In this document: in pieces, positions 17,725 through 27,118 of the stretch
Numbering within the stretch: the stretch's first letter is position 1
How the letters are laid out: every line of letters starts with the position of its first letter
Assembly: GCA_016713425.1 (NCBI GenBank)
Contig: JADJPE010000005.1
Location: forward strand, 5,616,501 to 5,680,500
DNA: 64,000 bases
Reading direction: 5' to 3'
Source of the DNA: Deltaproteobacteria bacterium
GTDB taxonomy: Bacteria > Myxococcota > Kuafuiibacteriia > Kuafuiibacteriales > Kuafuiibacteriaceae
Program-made: the position numbers and the translations under genes
Notes under the pieces: model-generated
What the model saw: only the letters and a program-made list of their open reading frames with translations
Told to the model about the DNA's origin: nothing
The model's database searches: none

Positions 17725-17854
17725 GTCACAAGGCGAACTTGCTTCGCCGTTAGGTGATCGGTATCGAGCAAGGGCCGTTCAAGGCCCGCGCAGAGAGCCG
17801 AAGGCGAACGTAGGTCACAAGGCGAACTTGCTTCGCCGTTAGGTGATCGGTATC
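17725..17854. repeat. Pair of 41-bp hairpin-containing repeats (copy B)
   Basis: Two 41 bp units at 17725-17765 and 17814-17854, as in copy A. Each can form a stem from AAGGCGAA and TTCGCCGTT. Confidence 0.8.
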
Positions 17855-17889
17855 AGCACTGCTCACTGGTCTGGCGTAGTCCCGCTTCC

Positions 17890-19097
17890 TGTCCGTGGCG
17901 AATTCCAATTCTGGCGCAGAATCAATCGCTTTGACAACGGTCGGTGAACCGTTGTGAACGCCTCACGACCCGAGGAACATCCGCACGAATGGCGGTGGTC
18001 CTCAGCTTTGTCACGATGCTTCTGACGGCGACCATTCGGGTGCTGGGCACGGGCGGAGCCAAAGGCCTCGCCGCCGAGAATGCCCTCCTCAGGCACCAGC
18101 TTCTCGTCCTCCGTCGAGCGAGACGTCGCGCGCCGAGTCTCCGGCCGATCGACCGTCTGATCCTCGGCCTTGGCAGTCTGCTTGTGAGCCCGAAGCGGAT
18201 CTCGAAGGTGGCCGTTGTCGTCCGGCCCTCCACGCTGCTCGGTTTTCATCGTGGGCTCGTTCGGCGGAAGTACCACGCCTTGTTCTCACCAGGTCCGAAA
18301 TCGAAGCCGGGCCCGAAAGGTCCATCGACGGAGCTCGTTCGCGCCATCGTGGCGATCAAGGAAAGGAACCCTCGCTTCGGCAGCCCACGGATCGCTTCGA
18401 TCGTCTGCAAGACGTTCGGCGTGGACATCGACAAGGACGTTGTTCGACGCGTGCTGGCCCAGCACTACCGGCCGAAGACCGGCGGGTCTGGGCCCTCGTG
18501 GCTCACGTTCCTGGGCCATGCGAAGGACAGCCTCTGGAGCGTCGACCTCTTCCGCTGTGAGTCCATTGCGCTCACGACGCACTGGGTCATGGTTGTCTTG
18601 GATCAGTTCACTCGGCGCATCATCGGCTTTGGAATACAGCCTGGCCCGGTCGATGGTCCTCGTCTCTGCCAGATGTTCAATGATGCCATCTCGGGCTCAG
18701 GAACCCCCGAACGTCTAAGCACGGACCACGACCCCTTGTTCAGGTCTCATCGCTGGACACCGAACCTCCGCGTCCTCGAGGTCGATGAAGTCAAGACGGT
18801 TCCCTACGTCCCGATCTCCCACCCGTTCGTGGAGCGGCTCATCGGCACGATTCGTCGAGAACTCCTCGACCAGACATTGTTCTGGAACGCTGTCGATCTC
18901 GAGCGGAAGCTGACCTCCTTTCGCCACTACTACAATGCGCACCGCGTGCACTCTTCGCTCGGCGGAGACACACCGGCCGTGGTGGCTGGAGGGCCGTCGC
19001 CCGCACGAGCCGAGCTCGCCAGCTTCGGATGGCAGTCGCACTGTGGGGACCTCTTCAAGCTTCCGGTGGCCGCGTGAGCTGGAATTCGCCACGGACA
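17890..19097 (+). mobile_element. Complete IS481-like insertion sequence
   Basis: The element is bounded by perfect 18 bp inverted repeats: TGTCCGTGGCGAATTCCA at 17890-17907 and its complement at 19080-19097, giving 1208 bp. Ends beginning TGT are usual for IS481. I find no matching target-site duplication in the flanks (GCTTCC on the left, CGTTGC on the right), so the surroundings were rearranged after insertion. The left 406 bp is repeated at 2628-3033. Confidence 0.85.
17989..19077 (+). CDS. Integrase-core (DDE) transposase of the IS481-like element
   Basis: A 362-residue protein from ATG 17989, chosen because GAGGAA lies about 10 bp upstream and related proteins start near a hydrophobic MxxxLxxxLTA stretch. 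Residues 20-90 hold the N-terminal region (AENALLRHQLLVLRRARRR). The rve core has the three acidic residues in LWSVDLFRCES (Asp), RLSTDHDPLF (Asp) and HPFVERLIGTIRRE (Glu), and the protein ends with a YNAHRVHSSLGG segment. The frame is intact and lies within matching terminal repeats, so the element could be mobile. Confidence 0.88.
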   Translation: MAVVLSFVTMLLTATIRVLGTGGAKGLAAENALLRHQLLVLRRARRRAPSLRPIDRLILGLGSLLVSPKRISKVAVVVRPSTLLGFHRGLVRRKYHALFSPGPKSKPGPKGPSTELVRAIVAIKERNPRFGSPRIASIVCKTFGVDIDKDVVRRVLAQHYRPKTGGSGPSWLTFLGHAKDSLWSVDLFRCESIALTTHWVMVVLDQFTRRIIGFGIQPGPVDGPRLCQMFNDAISGSGTPERLSTDHDPLFRSHRWTPNLRVLEVDEVKTVPYVPISHPFVERLIGTIRRELLDQTLFWNAVDLERKLTSFRHYYNAHRVHSSLGGDTPAVVAGGPSPARAELASFGWQSHCGDLFKLPVAA

Positions 19098-19159
19098 CGT
19101 TGCCCCCGGTTTTTCATGCTCTCCATCCAGCGCTCGACTGTGCGAGCGTGCGGGCGATC

Positions 19160-19337
19160 GGCTACGTCAGGTGCCCGTCCAAGGCGACGTGCGCTCGGCG
19201 GCCGCCCAAGCCCTCGGCAACTTCGATGAGCCGCGCGTGAAGTCCGCGCTCGAGACGGCGCGAAGCGAAGAAAGGACGAGTTCGTCCAAGTCTTCATCAA
19301 GATGGCGCTCAACCAACTCTCCGCCAAAACCGATTGA
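19160..19337 (+). pseudogene. HEAT-repeat protein, C-terminal fragment with frameshift
   Basis: One frame reads GDVRSAAAQALGNFDEPRVK then SALETA, a HEAT-type helical repeat. After a one-base shift near 19262 the next frame reads KDEFVQVFIKMALNQLSAKT and stops at 19337. This looks like the last helices of a HEAT-repeat protein, cut upstream by the IS481-like element. Too little remains to say what it bound. Confidence 0.5.
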
Positions 19338-19412
19338 GACGTGTACCACAACCTCTGGCCGAGGCCTGCACGATCCCAGACCATCCAGCTCGAGGGTACT
19401 GAATGGGCTGCT

Positions 19413-21124
19413 TCAAGCTGCTGGTTTGGAAGCGGGCTCAGCCTCTTTACCGAGAGCGCTTGGATGGTCGCCGCGCTGCTTCAGGCCGACGCAAATGACT
19501 GCCCGGGGCGAAGTGTCCGACTTGCTCTGCCAGACCTGAATCGTGTCTTCGATCTGAACGTTGTCGCTTTCAGCGAAATACGCGACGAGGATCGCAATTC
19601 TCGACGATTCGGACGTCATATATTGAAGAGGCTGCCCGGTAGACTCCACGGCGATCGTTCCGACGGGTTTCAATTTTGCCTTCAGCTCGATGATGGTGTC
19701 TCTGTGGGCCGCGACCTTGGATACACAGAGAAAGTCGACAATGCCCGCCCCTTGCTTGGGTTGCTCAATGAGTTTGAAGAACTTCTTGAAGTCCTCGTGC
19801 ATGCGGAGGTGGTCTGAAAAATCCTCTGCCAGCATCGCTTCGAGCTTCTTTTGAGCGGAGCTCGCCCGTTCATCAAGATCAATACCGTTGTACTTGGCAT
19901 CGACGTAGTTCAGCACGTTCTTGAAGACCTGTCGCACGACCTCCAGGTCCGCCTGACAGGTTGCGGGCAGCTGCACGGCATTGAGCTCATCCGCCAAGCG
20001 CTTCGCTGTCGTGTCCTTGATGGGCTGAAGCCACTGGCGGGGCAACGTCGGGATCCATTCGTTGGGCAGCGAGGTCAACTTCGCCATCCCCGGGCCGTCG
20101 GCGACACGCCCCATCGCATCGTAATATTCTTTTAGGTCAGGCCTAGACTGCATTCTGTTCAGGGCCGCCGTGAACTCATCTGTGGCGATCTTTGAACGCG
20201 TCAGAGCCTCAGCTGTGAGCAACAAGCCGAAACGAGCCTGGAGAAGTACGGCCGTCGCTGCTGCAACATCCGCCTTTTTCTCCTCCGGGGCGAAGATCCA
20301 GTCGATCTGTTTGACTCCCTGGTAAGCGTTCGCTTGCTGCTCGACGTTGATAAAGTGTCCGATCTCCCCCAGGTGCCCGGGCTTAGCAGGGTCCTCAATC
20401 CACACTTCCGGATTCTCTTCGATGGGATGACGCGGAGCCCAGTCGAGAAAAACGTCATCCTTGGTCGAGGCACCAGCCGTCACTCGAATCTGTGACTCGA
20501 GGCTGCGTCGGGTCTCCTCCACGTTCATCGCGCCGGAGAAGATGGTCCACCGTTCTTCACCTCCGGGAGCCAACCGCTTCGCGAACGCCAATGCGCGACG
20601 AGGGAGTGCTCGTCGCTGCAGTCGACGCGCCCAGTCCACAATCTGCTCGCGTTCGGTAACTGAGCCCAATGAGAGGCGGCTCGCTCCGGCGGAATCCCAG
20701 ACCTGTCCACTTGCGAGTTGAGACAAGACGGCATCGTCGCCGAACGGGTGCAACAAGAACTTCAGGATCTCCGCCCAAGACCACGACTCTTCACGCATCG
20801 AGGCAACAGTGGTTTCGAGGGCGCGGGTCAACATTACCTCCGCGGCGCGAACCTTCTGATGGCAGTAGATACGCTCGAACAAGTACGCTCGGGTCGCGAC
20901 GAACATCTCAAGGGCAGAGACGGCGGAGGTGCTGATCGAGAACAAGTGGTACGCCTCGGGATGAGCGCCACCAAACTGAACGCTGAGGCCACCTTTGTTG
21001 TGTTTCTTCACTTCGATCGTTCGAAGAGACGATAGAATCCGCGCTACGTCGGACGCAGTCGGCACACCCGAATAGAAAGCATCCCGGGCGACATAGTCGA
21101 TCTTGTCCGCGTCCAGATCTCCCG
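19413..21124 (-). pseudogene. HD-domain (SAMHD1/dGTPase-like) phosphohydrolase, C-terminal portion
   Basis: About 570 residues of an HD-superfamily protein, fused in frame at its 5' side to an IS21 transposase fragment. The clearest family signal is LDADKIDYVARDAFYSGVP, which carries the last metal-binding Asp of SAMHD1-type dNTP hydrolases, followed by the helical EMFVATRAYLFERIYCHQK segment. The N-terminal H and HD metal ligands are missing because the gene was cut at 21124. The long remaining tail (from about residue 250) is unrecognised. With the catalytic metals absent it is probably inactive, although the chimeric frame has no stop. Such phosphohydrolases are often defence genes. Confidence 0.6.
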
Positions 21125-21643
21125 GATTCACATGACCGTCGACATCCTCGCACCAGGACCGCGCCTGCATGTTGACGTCGTCCCGATCGGAGAACTCCCG
21201 CCCGACGAGGAAATTCCTCTGCACCCATTTGAACGGGTTCTCGACGCGTGCCGAGCGATTGGCATCGCCAACCTCGTGCGCCACGAAGACGAACTCGAAT
21301 CGCTCACCGAACGCGGACATTTCGGGCACAGGCACCATCTCTTTGCCCGTGCCCTTGAGTCGAACGACGTTGGTGTTGTCGATCATACATCGCCCCGCCG
21401 CTCCGCCGAAGTACTCAAGCGCGCCGGTGAGGAAGACCTTGCACTCGAAGCGGGTGAAGCAGGGGTAGATCTGAACGAAGAGCATCCGCGAGTAGCACAT
21501 CACGAGCGAGGCGATCTGCACCTTGCGCAATCGCCCGCCTATTTGGGCTTGGTGTGGCGAGGTGTCATGTTGCATCTCTTCGCCGGGCGCAAACTCATAG
21601 CGTCCGGATGGGCGGCTGGCTCTGGTTCGAGCGTTGCCTCGGG
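21125..21643 (-). pseudogene. istA: IS21 IstA transposase, catalytic-core fragment
   Basis: The frame encodes YEFAPGEEMQHDTSPH, GGRLRKVQIASLVMCYSRML, FEYFGGAAGRCMIDNTNVV-like text and VENPFKWVQRNFLVGREF, the IstA integrase core with Asp residues at QHD and IDN and a Glu at RVE. The N-terminal HTH is absent (junction with the ParB-like gene at 21643) and the frame continues into the HD gene at 21124. Confidence 0.75.
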
Positions 21644-22024
21644 CCAGCTCTGGCTCTTGTCGAAGCAGCGCGACAGTTCGCCGAGGGAGAAACCAAAGCG
21701 CTCGTTGAGGTCCTCCAGGAGCCAGCCTTGCTCAAGAGCACCGTCCGATTCGCTCGTCCGCATTAGGCGCTCGAGCAACACAGCCTCAAGCTCGCCCAGC
21801 TCCCATAGGGTTGCGCGCACCAAGTCATGCCGCAACGACTTCAGCGCTCGAACGCGTTTGTAGCCATCAACGAGTACATGCCTGGCGTCGTCGCCACGCA
21901 CCACCACGACAGGCAGAAGCTGCCCCTTCTCCGCGAGTGAGCCGACCAGTTGCCGTTCCTTGCGCGCGTTCCTCCGCCGTAGCTTCTCGTAGCGAAGCTC
22001 AAGCTGACCGATCTCCAACTCCAT
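21644..22024 (-). pseudogene. ParB-like nuclease-domain protein, IS21-associated, truncated
   Basis: From ATG 22024 the frame encodes a ParB/Spo0J-type N-terminal domain: LVGSLAEKGQLLPVVVV, HVLVDGYKRVRALKSL and the helix-turn-helix approach LNERFGFSLGELSRCFDKSQSW. Such genes accompany IS21-type transposases in related elements. Similarity stops abruptly at SQSW (21644), where IstA sequence in a different frame begins, so the DNA-binding half is lost. Confidence 0.7.
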
Positions 22025-22042
22025 CGCACACCCGCTCTTGCG

Positions 22043-22402
22043 TCAGTGCCACTCACGTACGGGCCCATAACCACCGCACCGCTCGCAGCAGGCCGTAGAC
22101 GGGAGAACTTGTGCCTCGAAACGCGGCAGGCTCCGACACCCTGATCTATGACGAATCAACCTCTCCCCTCGAGATTCGCCGAGATCTTGGACGCGCCCGC
22201 GGTACGCGGCTGACGCCGCGGCTCTTCGAACCCGGCCCTTGCGCTTCGCGAGATACCGAGCCTGCGCTTCGCGGCACTGCCGGCGACGAGATCGCGAGCG
22301 GCATTCACCTGAGCAGTATCGCTGACCGTGGAAGCATCCACGACACAGCAAGAACCTACGCCCACAATCCAAACACTTGATTGCCCAGATCCTGATCGAC
22401 AC
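22043..22402 (-). CDS. Small cysteine-rich protein of the IS21-type element
   Basis: A 119-residue basic protein with a zinc-ribbon-like N-terminus (CLDCGRRFLLCRGCFHGQRYC) and an arginine-rich helix (SRRRQCREAQARYLAKRKGR). A second CC-x2-C cluster (ACCERCGGYG) lies at the C-terminus. It precedes the ParB-like gene by 18 bp in the same direction; this small cysteine/arginine-rich frame is, as I recall, a regular companion of such IS21 elements. Function unknown. Confidence 0.55.
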   Translation of the reverse strand: MSIRIWAIKCLDCGRRFLLCRGCFHGQRYCSGECRSRSRRRQCREAQARYLAKRKGRVRRAAASAAYRGRVQDLGESRGERLIRHRSGCRSLPRFEAQVLPSTACCERCGGYGPVREWH

Positions 22403-22692
22403 GGCCTTGGGCGGGGCAAAGGGGAAGCTGGACTACGAGGCCCCTCTATGCGACGACGATACGTCGCCCACGGCCTTGTGGAGACACTGGGGGCTCGGAG
22501 CTTCTACCTCCGACCCCCAACTTCTGCCCGCTCATTTCGACTATCAGACGGCGGCGACCTCAGCCAGCCTCTCGTCGCACACCCGCCACAGCGTCGGGTG
22601 GACTGCTTCTCGAGAGCACGGGTGGGCCGTTTTTGGGGAGCGCTCCAGCGGAAAGTTCAAGCGCAGCGACAAGCAGGTCGGCAATCGTTACG
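22403..22692. other. Segment between IS21 remnant and CRISPR array, with a strong hairpin
   Basis: No convincing gene. At 22488-22519 an inverted repeat (TGGGGG-C-TCGGAG paired with CTCCGACCCCCA across a short loop) could form a stable stem. It is not followed by a T run. It may be an IS end or a structure at the leader-distal end of the array. Confidence 0.4.
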
Positions 22693-23860
22693 GCTTCAAT
22701 GGGGCCGTCTCGATGAAGAGACGGAAAGGGGCCGCGGTCCAGTATTCGAGAGCCTCGCTCGAGGTGCGGCTTCAATGGGGCCGTCTCGATGAAGAGACGG
22801 AAAGTCCGTGACGCTATGGACGTAGGCCGGCGCCGATTCACTGAGCTTCAATGGGGCCGTCTCGATGAAGAGACGGAAAGGGCCTGATGCGCATCCATAT
22901 GGTCGGTCGCTACAAGGCTTCAATGGGGCCGTCTCGATGAAGAGACGGAAAGGCGACGCGCCAAGGTCGAGGACGTCTGTCGTCACACGCGGCTTCAATG
23001 GGGCCGTCTCGATGAAGAGACGGAAAGGTGAGCGTCCACGTGCCCGTGCCAGCCAGCCTACACGTGCTTCAATGGGGCCGTCTCGATGAAGAGACGGAAA
23101 GAACGACGTAGACCTCACCACTGATAGTGCCGGCATGTGCCTCGCTTCAATGGGGCCGTCTCGATGAAGAGACGGAAAGCCGAGGGGACCTCCACAACAC
23201 CGACATCGCAGTCCAAGGTCGGGCTTCAATGGGGCCGTCTCGATGAAGAGACGGAAAGAAGGTGCCTGGCGCGACGTGCCCATGGCGATCGGCTAGGGCT
23301 TCAATGGGGCCGTCTCGATGAAGAGACGGAAAGCACCGGCAGGCTTCAGACTCCATCGCCATTCGCCCTCGCTTCAATGGGGCCGTCTCGATGAAGAGAC
23401 GGAAAGAGTGCAAGCGAGGTCGCAGCGCTCTATGCGCTCGGTCGTGATGTGCTTCAATGGGGCCGTCTCGATGAAGAGACGGAAAGTGGAAAGTTCGCGA
23501 GCGGATTCGCTCGCGGAGACTTGCTTCAATGGGGCCGTCTCGATGAAGAGACGGAAAGGCCTAACTCTCTCCCAACAGACGATACACCCCTTCGCACAGT
23601 GCTTCAATGGGGCCGTCTCGATGAAGAGACGGAAAGCTGATCATCTTGATCAGGAAATCCATCCAGGCGCTGCTTCAATGGGGCCGTCTCGATGAAGAGA
23701 CGGAAAGTCGGCGCGCGATGAAACCTTGCCGATGCGTGCCCCCTCAACGCTTCAATGGGGCCGTCTCGATGAAGAGACGGAAAGTCGACGACGACGCGCA
23801 GAGCGAGACGAGCCATTTCGTGATGCTTCAATGGGGCCGTCTCGATGAAGAGACGGAAAG
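22693..23860 (-). CRISPR. CRISPR array: 16 repeats of 36 bp, 15 spacers
   Basis: Repeats on the + strand start GCTTCAATGGGGCCGTCTC and end GAAGAGACGGAAAG, contain a 7 bp palindrome (CCGTCTC and GAGACGG), and appear identical in all 16 units. Repeat starts are 22693, 22769, 22845, 22917, 22992, 23066, 23144, 23223, 23298, 23371, 23451, 23523, 23601, 23672, 23749 and 23825. Spacers are 35-44 bp. Read on the minus strand the repeat ends CCCCATTGAAGC, like the common ATTGAAAC 3' end, so I infer minus-strand transcription, same direction as cas2 and cas4-1, with the leader at the right. I recognised no protospacer within the window. Confidence 0.98.
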
Positions 23861-24068
23861 GGCTTACCGCCCAACACTGCGTCATGATAGCGCCAAATCG
23901 ACCGACTTGCGAGCGACCCTCTGAGGAGGCGGAGTGAAGAACCAGAGACCGGCCACCCTCGGAGACGCCAGGGGCAAAAAGCCGAGTAATCTTCGGATGT
24001 CAAAGAGTCTGCGAGCGCGGCCGGGGATTCGGGTGTCACCTCCGCGCTCGCACGGTGAGCACGGAAGT
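23861..24068 (-). promoter_or_regulatory. Probable CRISPR leader
   Basis: The 208 bp between the array's right end and the cas2 stop contain no gene. Given the inferred minus-strand transcription they should hold the leader and array promoter. I could not identify -35/-10 boxes with confidence, and the perfect last repeat at the other end gives no extra polarity clue. Confidence 0.5.
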
Positions 24069-24356
24069 CTAAAGGATCAGCGGTGCCCATTGTCCTCCCG
24101 AGTAGGAGCGACCGATCGACGAGACGCAGCGAGATCCTCGCCCATCGAGCGGCCCGAGATCGATCATCAGAACCTGGTCTTCGGCGTGATTGATCATGGG
24201 CGTCAGCGCGGCACGGAGCTCCTCGAACTTAGGCGCGCTAAGGATACATGAGTAGACAGAGTATTGCACGCGCTCTCCGAACGCGAGGACTAGGGCACAC
24301 ACGGCGTTCCGGCGATCGTTGTCCGCAATGTCGTAGGAGATGATGTAGCAGTGCAT
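24069..24356 (-). CDS. cas2: CRISPR-associated endonuclease Cas2
   Basis: A 95-residue protein of normal Cas2 length. It opens MHCYIISYDIADNDRRNAV, with the first beta strand and the conserved Asp after the Tyr, then QYSVYSCILSAPKFEEL and EDQVLMIDLGPL, the ferredoxin-like core. It starts 24 bp after the cas4-1 stop and reads toward the array. Cas2 dimers bridge Cas1 dimers in the spacer-integration complex. No frameshift is seen. Confidence 0.95.
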   Translation of the reverse strand: MHCYIISYDIADNDRRNAVCALVLAFGERVQYSVYSCILSAPKFEELRAALTPMINHAEDQVLMIDLGPLDGRGSRCVSSIGRSYSGGQWAPLIL

Positions 24357-24380
24357 TCGGTTAGATTCCTCTCTGTACCT

Positions 24381-26414
24381 CTATCGGGTGACGAATGACG
24401 GAAAGGCCGGTATCTCGTCGACCATCCGACGCGCAAGCAACCGGGCCTGAACGCCAAGGACTTGGCGATAGGAAATCGTGTAACCTAAGACCGGGTGCTT
24501 GATCTCCTCCCGCATCCTACGTTCGTAGGCAGCAACGACTGATCTCCGCGTGTTCGTGCGCATCACGACACTCGGGCCGGTCTCGACGAAACCTTTGGCA
24601 TCGACCTCGCCGCGGCGAATCACACCCAAGACAACTGAATCGGCGATGAGCGGCCGAAACGGCTCCATGAGATCGAGCGCGAGCGAGGGGCGTCCGTGGT
24701 GAGGGGTATGGTACATGCCGAGGAACGGATCGAGGCCAGCCGTAGCCACCGCGTGAGTCGTGTCGCGAACGAGCAAACCGTAAACGTATCCAAGCATCGC
24801 ATTGACGCGATCGCGCGGTGGTCGTCTGTTTCGTCCATGCATTCGAAACGCCTCCCCTTCGCGGCTCGTCATCTCGCTGAAGTGCTGCCAATAGTGCCGC
24901 GCAGCCTCACCTTCGACAGCGAGGAGAGACTGGGCCGAGGACATCGCCCTCGCCTTCTGGGTCAGCTCGCGCAGGCGATCGAGGGTGGACGTGCTAGAGC
25001 CATCTCTCGATCCATTGCGGCGCAGGAGCGTTCGGCTATTCGCGATCTTGTCGCCGATCAAGACGCGCGCGATCTCGAGCGCTCTCTCTCCCTCAAAGGC
25101 GCGATACTGGCCAATCCTAACGAGCACGTTGTTGTTCTCGTGGCCCGAGGCGCGTCCGTAGTACCAACCAGATGAGGAGAACCAGTTGATGGGCACGCCA
25201 CGCTCAAGACACGCGCGGATCGCCGGCGTTGTCACCTGAGCCACTCCAAAAACGTTGAGGCTCGAGACCGTACCAAGCCCCACGCGACTCGGCTTGACGG
25301 ACCTGTCCCTTGGCCGAACGACCAAGCTCTCCTTCTCGACGCCGATCGTCGACCCTGGATCTCCGACATACACAGGGAGCGCATCCGAGGCAGCGGGGAT
25401 GACTCTGCGGATCCCCACACGTCTTGGACCACCCCTTTCTGGACCACCCCATTTTGGGCCATCCATCCCTGGGCCATCCATCTCCGCGTCGACAGACTCG
25501 CGCGCAATCGCTCGACCACCGGAAGCGGCATCTTCGTCTTCCTCATCGGAGATGCTCGCTTCATCAGAACGTCGAAGGAGATGTATCTCATCCGGCTGAC
25601 AAATCGCGTTGTGCGCACAACCTCGACACTTGGGTGAATCGAGCAATGGCATCGGACTCTCGCTGGCTAGCGCGACGTCGCGAGCCGCTTCGACGGCCGC
25701 CCTCGCCTTGGCAACGAGCTCATCCGTCAACGCAACCACGATTCTCTGGCGCGTCTCCACGTAGTACGCAGCCACGCGCGTGCACACATACCCGGCCTCG
25801 CGGAGCAAAATGCCCTGGAGCGCCAGCTGTACTTCGTCGGGCGGCCACAACCCGCCCTCCTCAGGCGGATGACCCTTCTTGGTGTCGACCGGCATCACCT
25901 CGCCGCCCGCGTCATCGACGAGATCCAGTTTCCCGGTCACACCGATATCACTCGATGCAAGCATCAATCCTCTCGCCTGCCACGGTGACGCATCGCCGAC
26001 TTCACTCGAGGTCGGCGGAGCGATGGAGCCCCCTGCCCTATCGACGCGTCGGTGCACGCTCAGGCCGCGAATGACATGCTCGTTCTCAGCCTCGATGCCG
26101 CAACGATGCATGAGCCAGAACAATCTCGGGCAGTAGACGAACTCATTCACCATCCGGACAGGGATCAGCGCATCCGCACCCCAGCCTGGGTCGTCGTCAG
26201 ATCGAGGCGAGCTCCTCTCCGTCGCCGTCGAGCTCTTCGCGCTGGGCTCCAAGCTCTCCGCGCTGGGCTCCAAGCTCTCCAGGCGCTCCAAGCTCTCCGA
26301 CCTATCCAAGCTCTCCAAGCTCTGCGGGCTCTGCGGGCTCTCCAAGCTCGACTCCAACGCGGCATCCAAGGTTCTATCCAAGGGTCGCCTCCATGTGGAG
26401 AGAGAGACTCGCAC
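24381..26414 (-). CDS. cas4-cas1: CRISPR-associated Cas4-Cas1 fusion
   Basis: The chain first reads as Cas4: MVNEFVYCPRLFWLMHR (first iron-sulfur Cys), TGKLDLVDD and VMPVDTKKG (nuclease metal ligands and Lys), then CRGCAHNAICQP (remaining Cys). After an acidic, Gly/Pro-rich linker comes Cas1: IGVEKESLVVRPRD, VPINWFSSSGWYYGR, the metal ligands Glu in AVEGEAARHYW, His in MYHTPHHGRPSLALD and the acidic LDLMEPFRP. Such fusions characterise type I-G (former I-U) adaptation modules and select spacers by PAM. The start is uncertain; I chose GTG 26414 after GACGAAG, because upstream residues look random. A Ser-Leu-Glu repeat tract precedes Cas4. No cas3 or csb genes are nearby. Confidence 0.92.
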   Translation of the reverse strand: MRVSLSTWRRPLDRTLDAALESSLESPQSPQSLESLDRSESLERLESLEPSAESLEPSAKSSTATERSSPRSDDDPGWGADALIPVRMVNEFVYCPRLFWLMHRCGIEAENEHVIRGLSVHRRVDRAGGSIAPPTSSEVGDASPWQARGLMLASSDIGVTGKLDLVDDAGGEVMPVDTKKGHPPEEGGLWPPDEVQLALQGILLREAGYVCTRVAAYYVETRQRIVVALTDELVAKARAAVEAARDVALASESPMPLLDSPKCRGCAHNAICQPDEIHLLRRSDEASISDEEDEDAASGGRAIARESVDAEMDGPGMDGPKWGGPERGGPRRVGIRRVIPAASDALPVYVGDPGSTIGVEKESLVVRPRDRSVKPSRVGLGTVSSLNVFGVAQVTTPAIRACLERGVPINWFSSSGWYYGRASGHENNNVLVRIGQYRAFEGERALEIARVLIGDKIANSRTLLRRNGSRDGSSTSTLDRLRELTQKARAMSSAQSLLAVEGEAARHYWQHFSEMTSREGEAFRMHGRNRRPPRDRVNAMLGYVYGLLVRDTTHAVATAGLDPFLGMYHTPHHGRPSLALDLMEPFRPLIADSVVLGVIRRGEVDAKGFVETGPSVVMRTNTRRSVVAAYERRMREEIKHPVLGYTISYRQVLGVQARLLARRMVDEIPAFPSFVTR
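26225..26375 (-). repeat. Minisatellite encoding Ser-Leu-Glu repeats in the Cas4 N-terminus
   Basis: Imperfect copies of a CTCCAAGCTCTC-type unit, arranged in 9 to 24 bp steps, encode runs such as LESLDRSESLERLESLEPS before the Cas4 domain. Unit lengths are multiples of three, so copy-number changes would keep the frame. Confidence 0.75.
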
Positions 26415-26703
26415 CTTCGTCGAGTCCGACGGAACGCGCGCTTTCCGGAGGTTGAGACACACTAGGCGTGCATCTCTGCTGCGGTCGCGAGACGAGAGGT
26501 TCTCAGCGCGGCATGTGCGCGACGTCGAGTCCCCGCGCAAACTCCTGCGTACATCCGCGCAACGCGGGTTCCCGCGGTTGCGGTGTGACAAACAACGCCA
26601 TGACTGCGGTCGAAGATGCCAACCGAGAGCGGTTCGCCATACGTGACCGCACCTATCTGGCCACTGGTGGAAATCCGGCGCCACGAGCACCGGCCGCGGC
26701 GCT

Positions 26704-27118
26704 CTACCTTCGAGATGCGCCCGAGTTGCCGAAGCCGCCGCCGGCCGCGGCGCCAATACCAACCAGAGCCAATTTGCCGAGCAGCGAGCCGGTTTGCGCG
26801 GTCGCCATCTTCCGATCGAGGTCTCTCTGATAAGCCGGGTCGGAGAGGAGGTCGCGCTCCGTCGAGCCCGGAGGAGGTCGTTCCATCGCCCACGATGTCC
26901 TCGTTTCGCTGCCGGCGTCGGAAATAGATGGACACACCCAACACGGCGCCGAGCACGGCGCCAAGGCCTCCGCAGAGACCGAACGAACCGAACGCCGCCG
27001 CGGCACCCTGGCCCTGCGCGAGCTTCGCGATCGCCGCCGCGGTGCCGCCGAGCACGCCCCCTGCGATCGGAACGGTCGCGCCGAGCAACGCGCCCTTCTT
27101 TGGGCTCGAAAGCATGAA
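26704..27118 (-). pseudogene. Glycine-rich membrane-protein fragment
   Basis: Continuing in frame from the reverse-transcriptase remnant, the sequence turns into a Gly/Ala-rich hydrophobic stretch (GATVPIAGGVLGGTAAAIAK, LGAVLGAVLGVSIYF). After an apparent frame change it continues TERDLLSDPAYQRDLDRK and GKLALVGIGAAAGGGFG, stopping at 26704. This looks like a small glycine-zipper membrane protein with a frameshift and no start of its own. I do not recognise the family. Confidence 0.35.

Larger units (their letters stand above)
16154..18295. repeat. 2.14 kb long direct repeat, copy B
   Basis: Same-orientation twin of 894-3033, differing by two one-base insertions (near 16810 and 16874). Here the flanking elements are complete on both sides: the repeat runs from inside the intact IS91 transposase into the intact IS481-like element. 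Recombination between the copies would remove 894-16153 as a circle of about 15.3 kb. Confidence 0.95.

Noticed and set aside
22488..22519. Hairpin as a rho-independent terminator of the CRISPR transcript
   Set aside because: No T run follows the stem on either strand.
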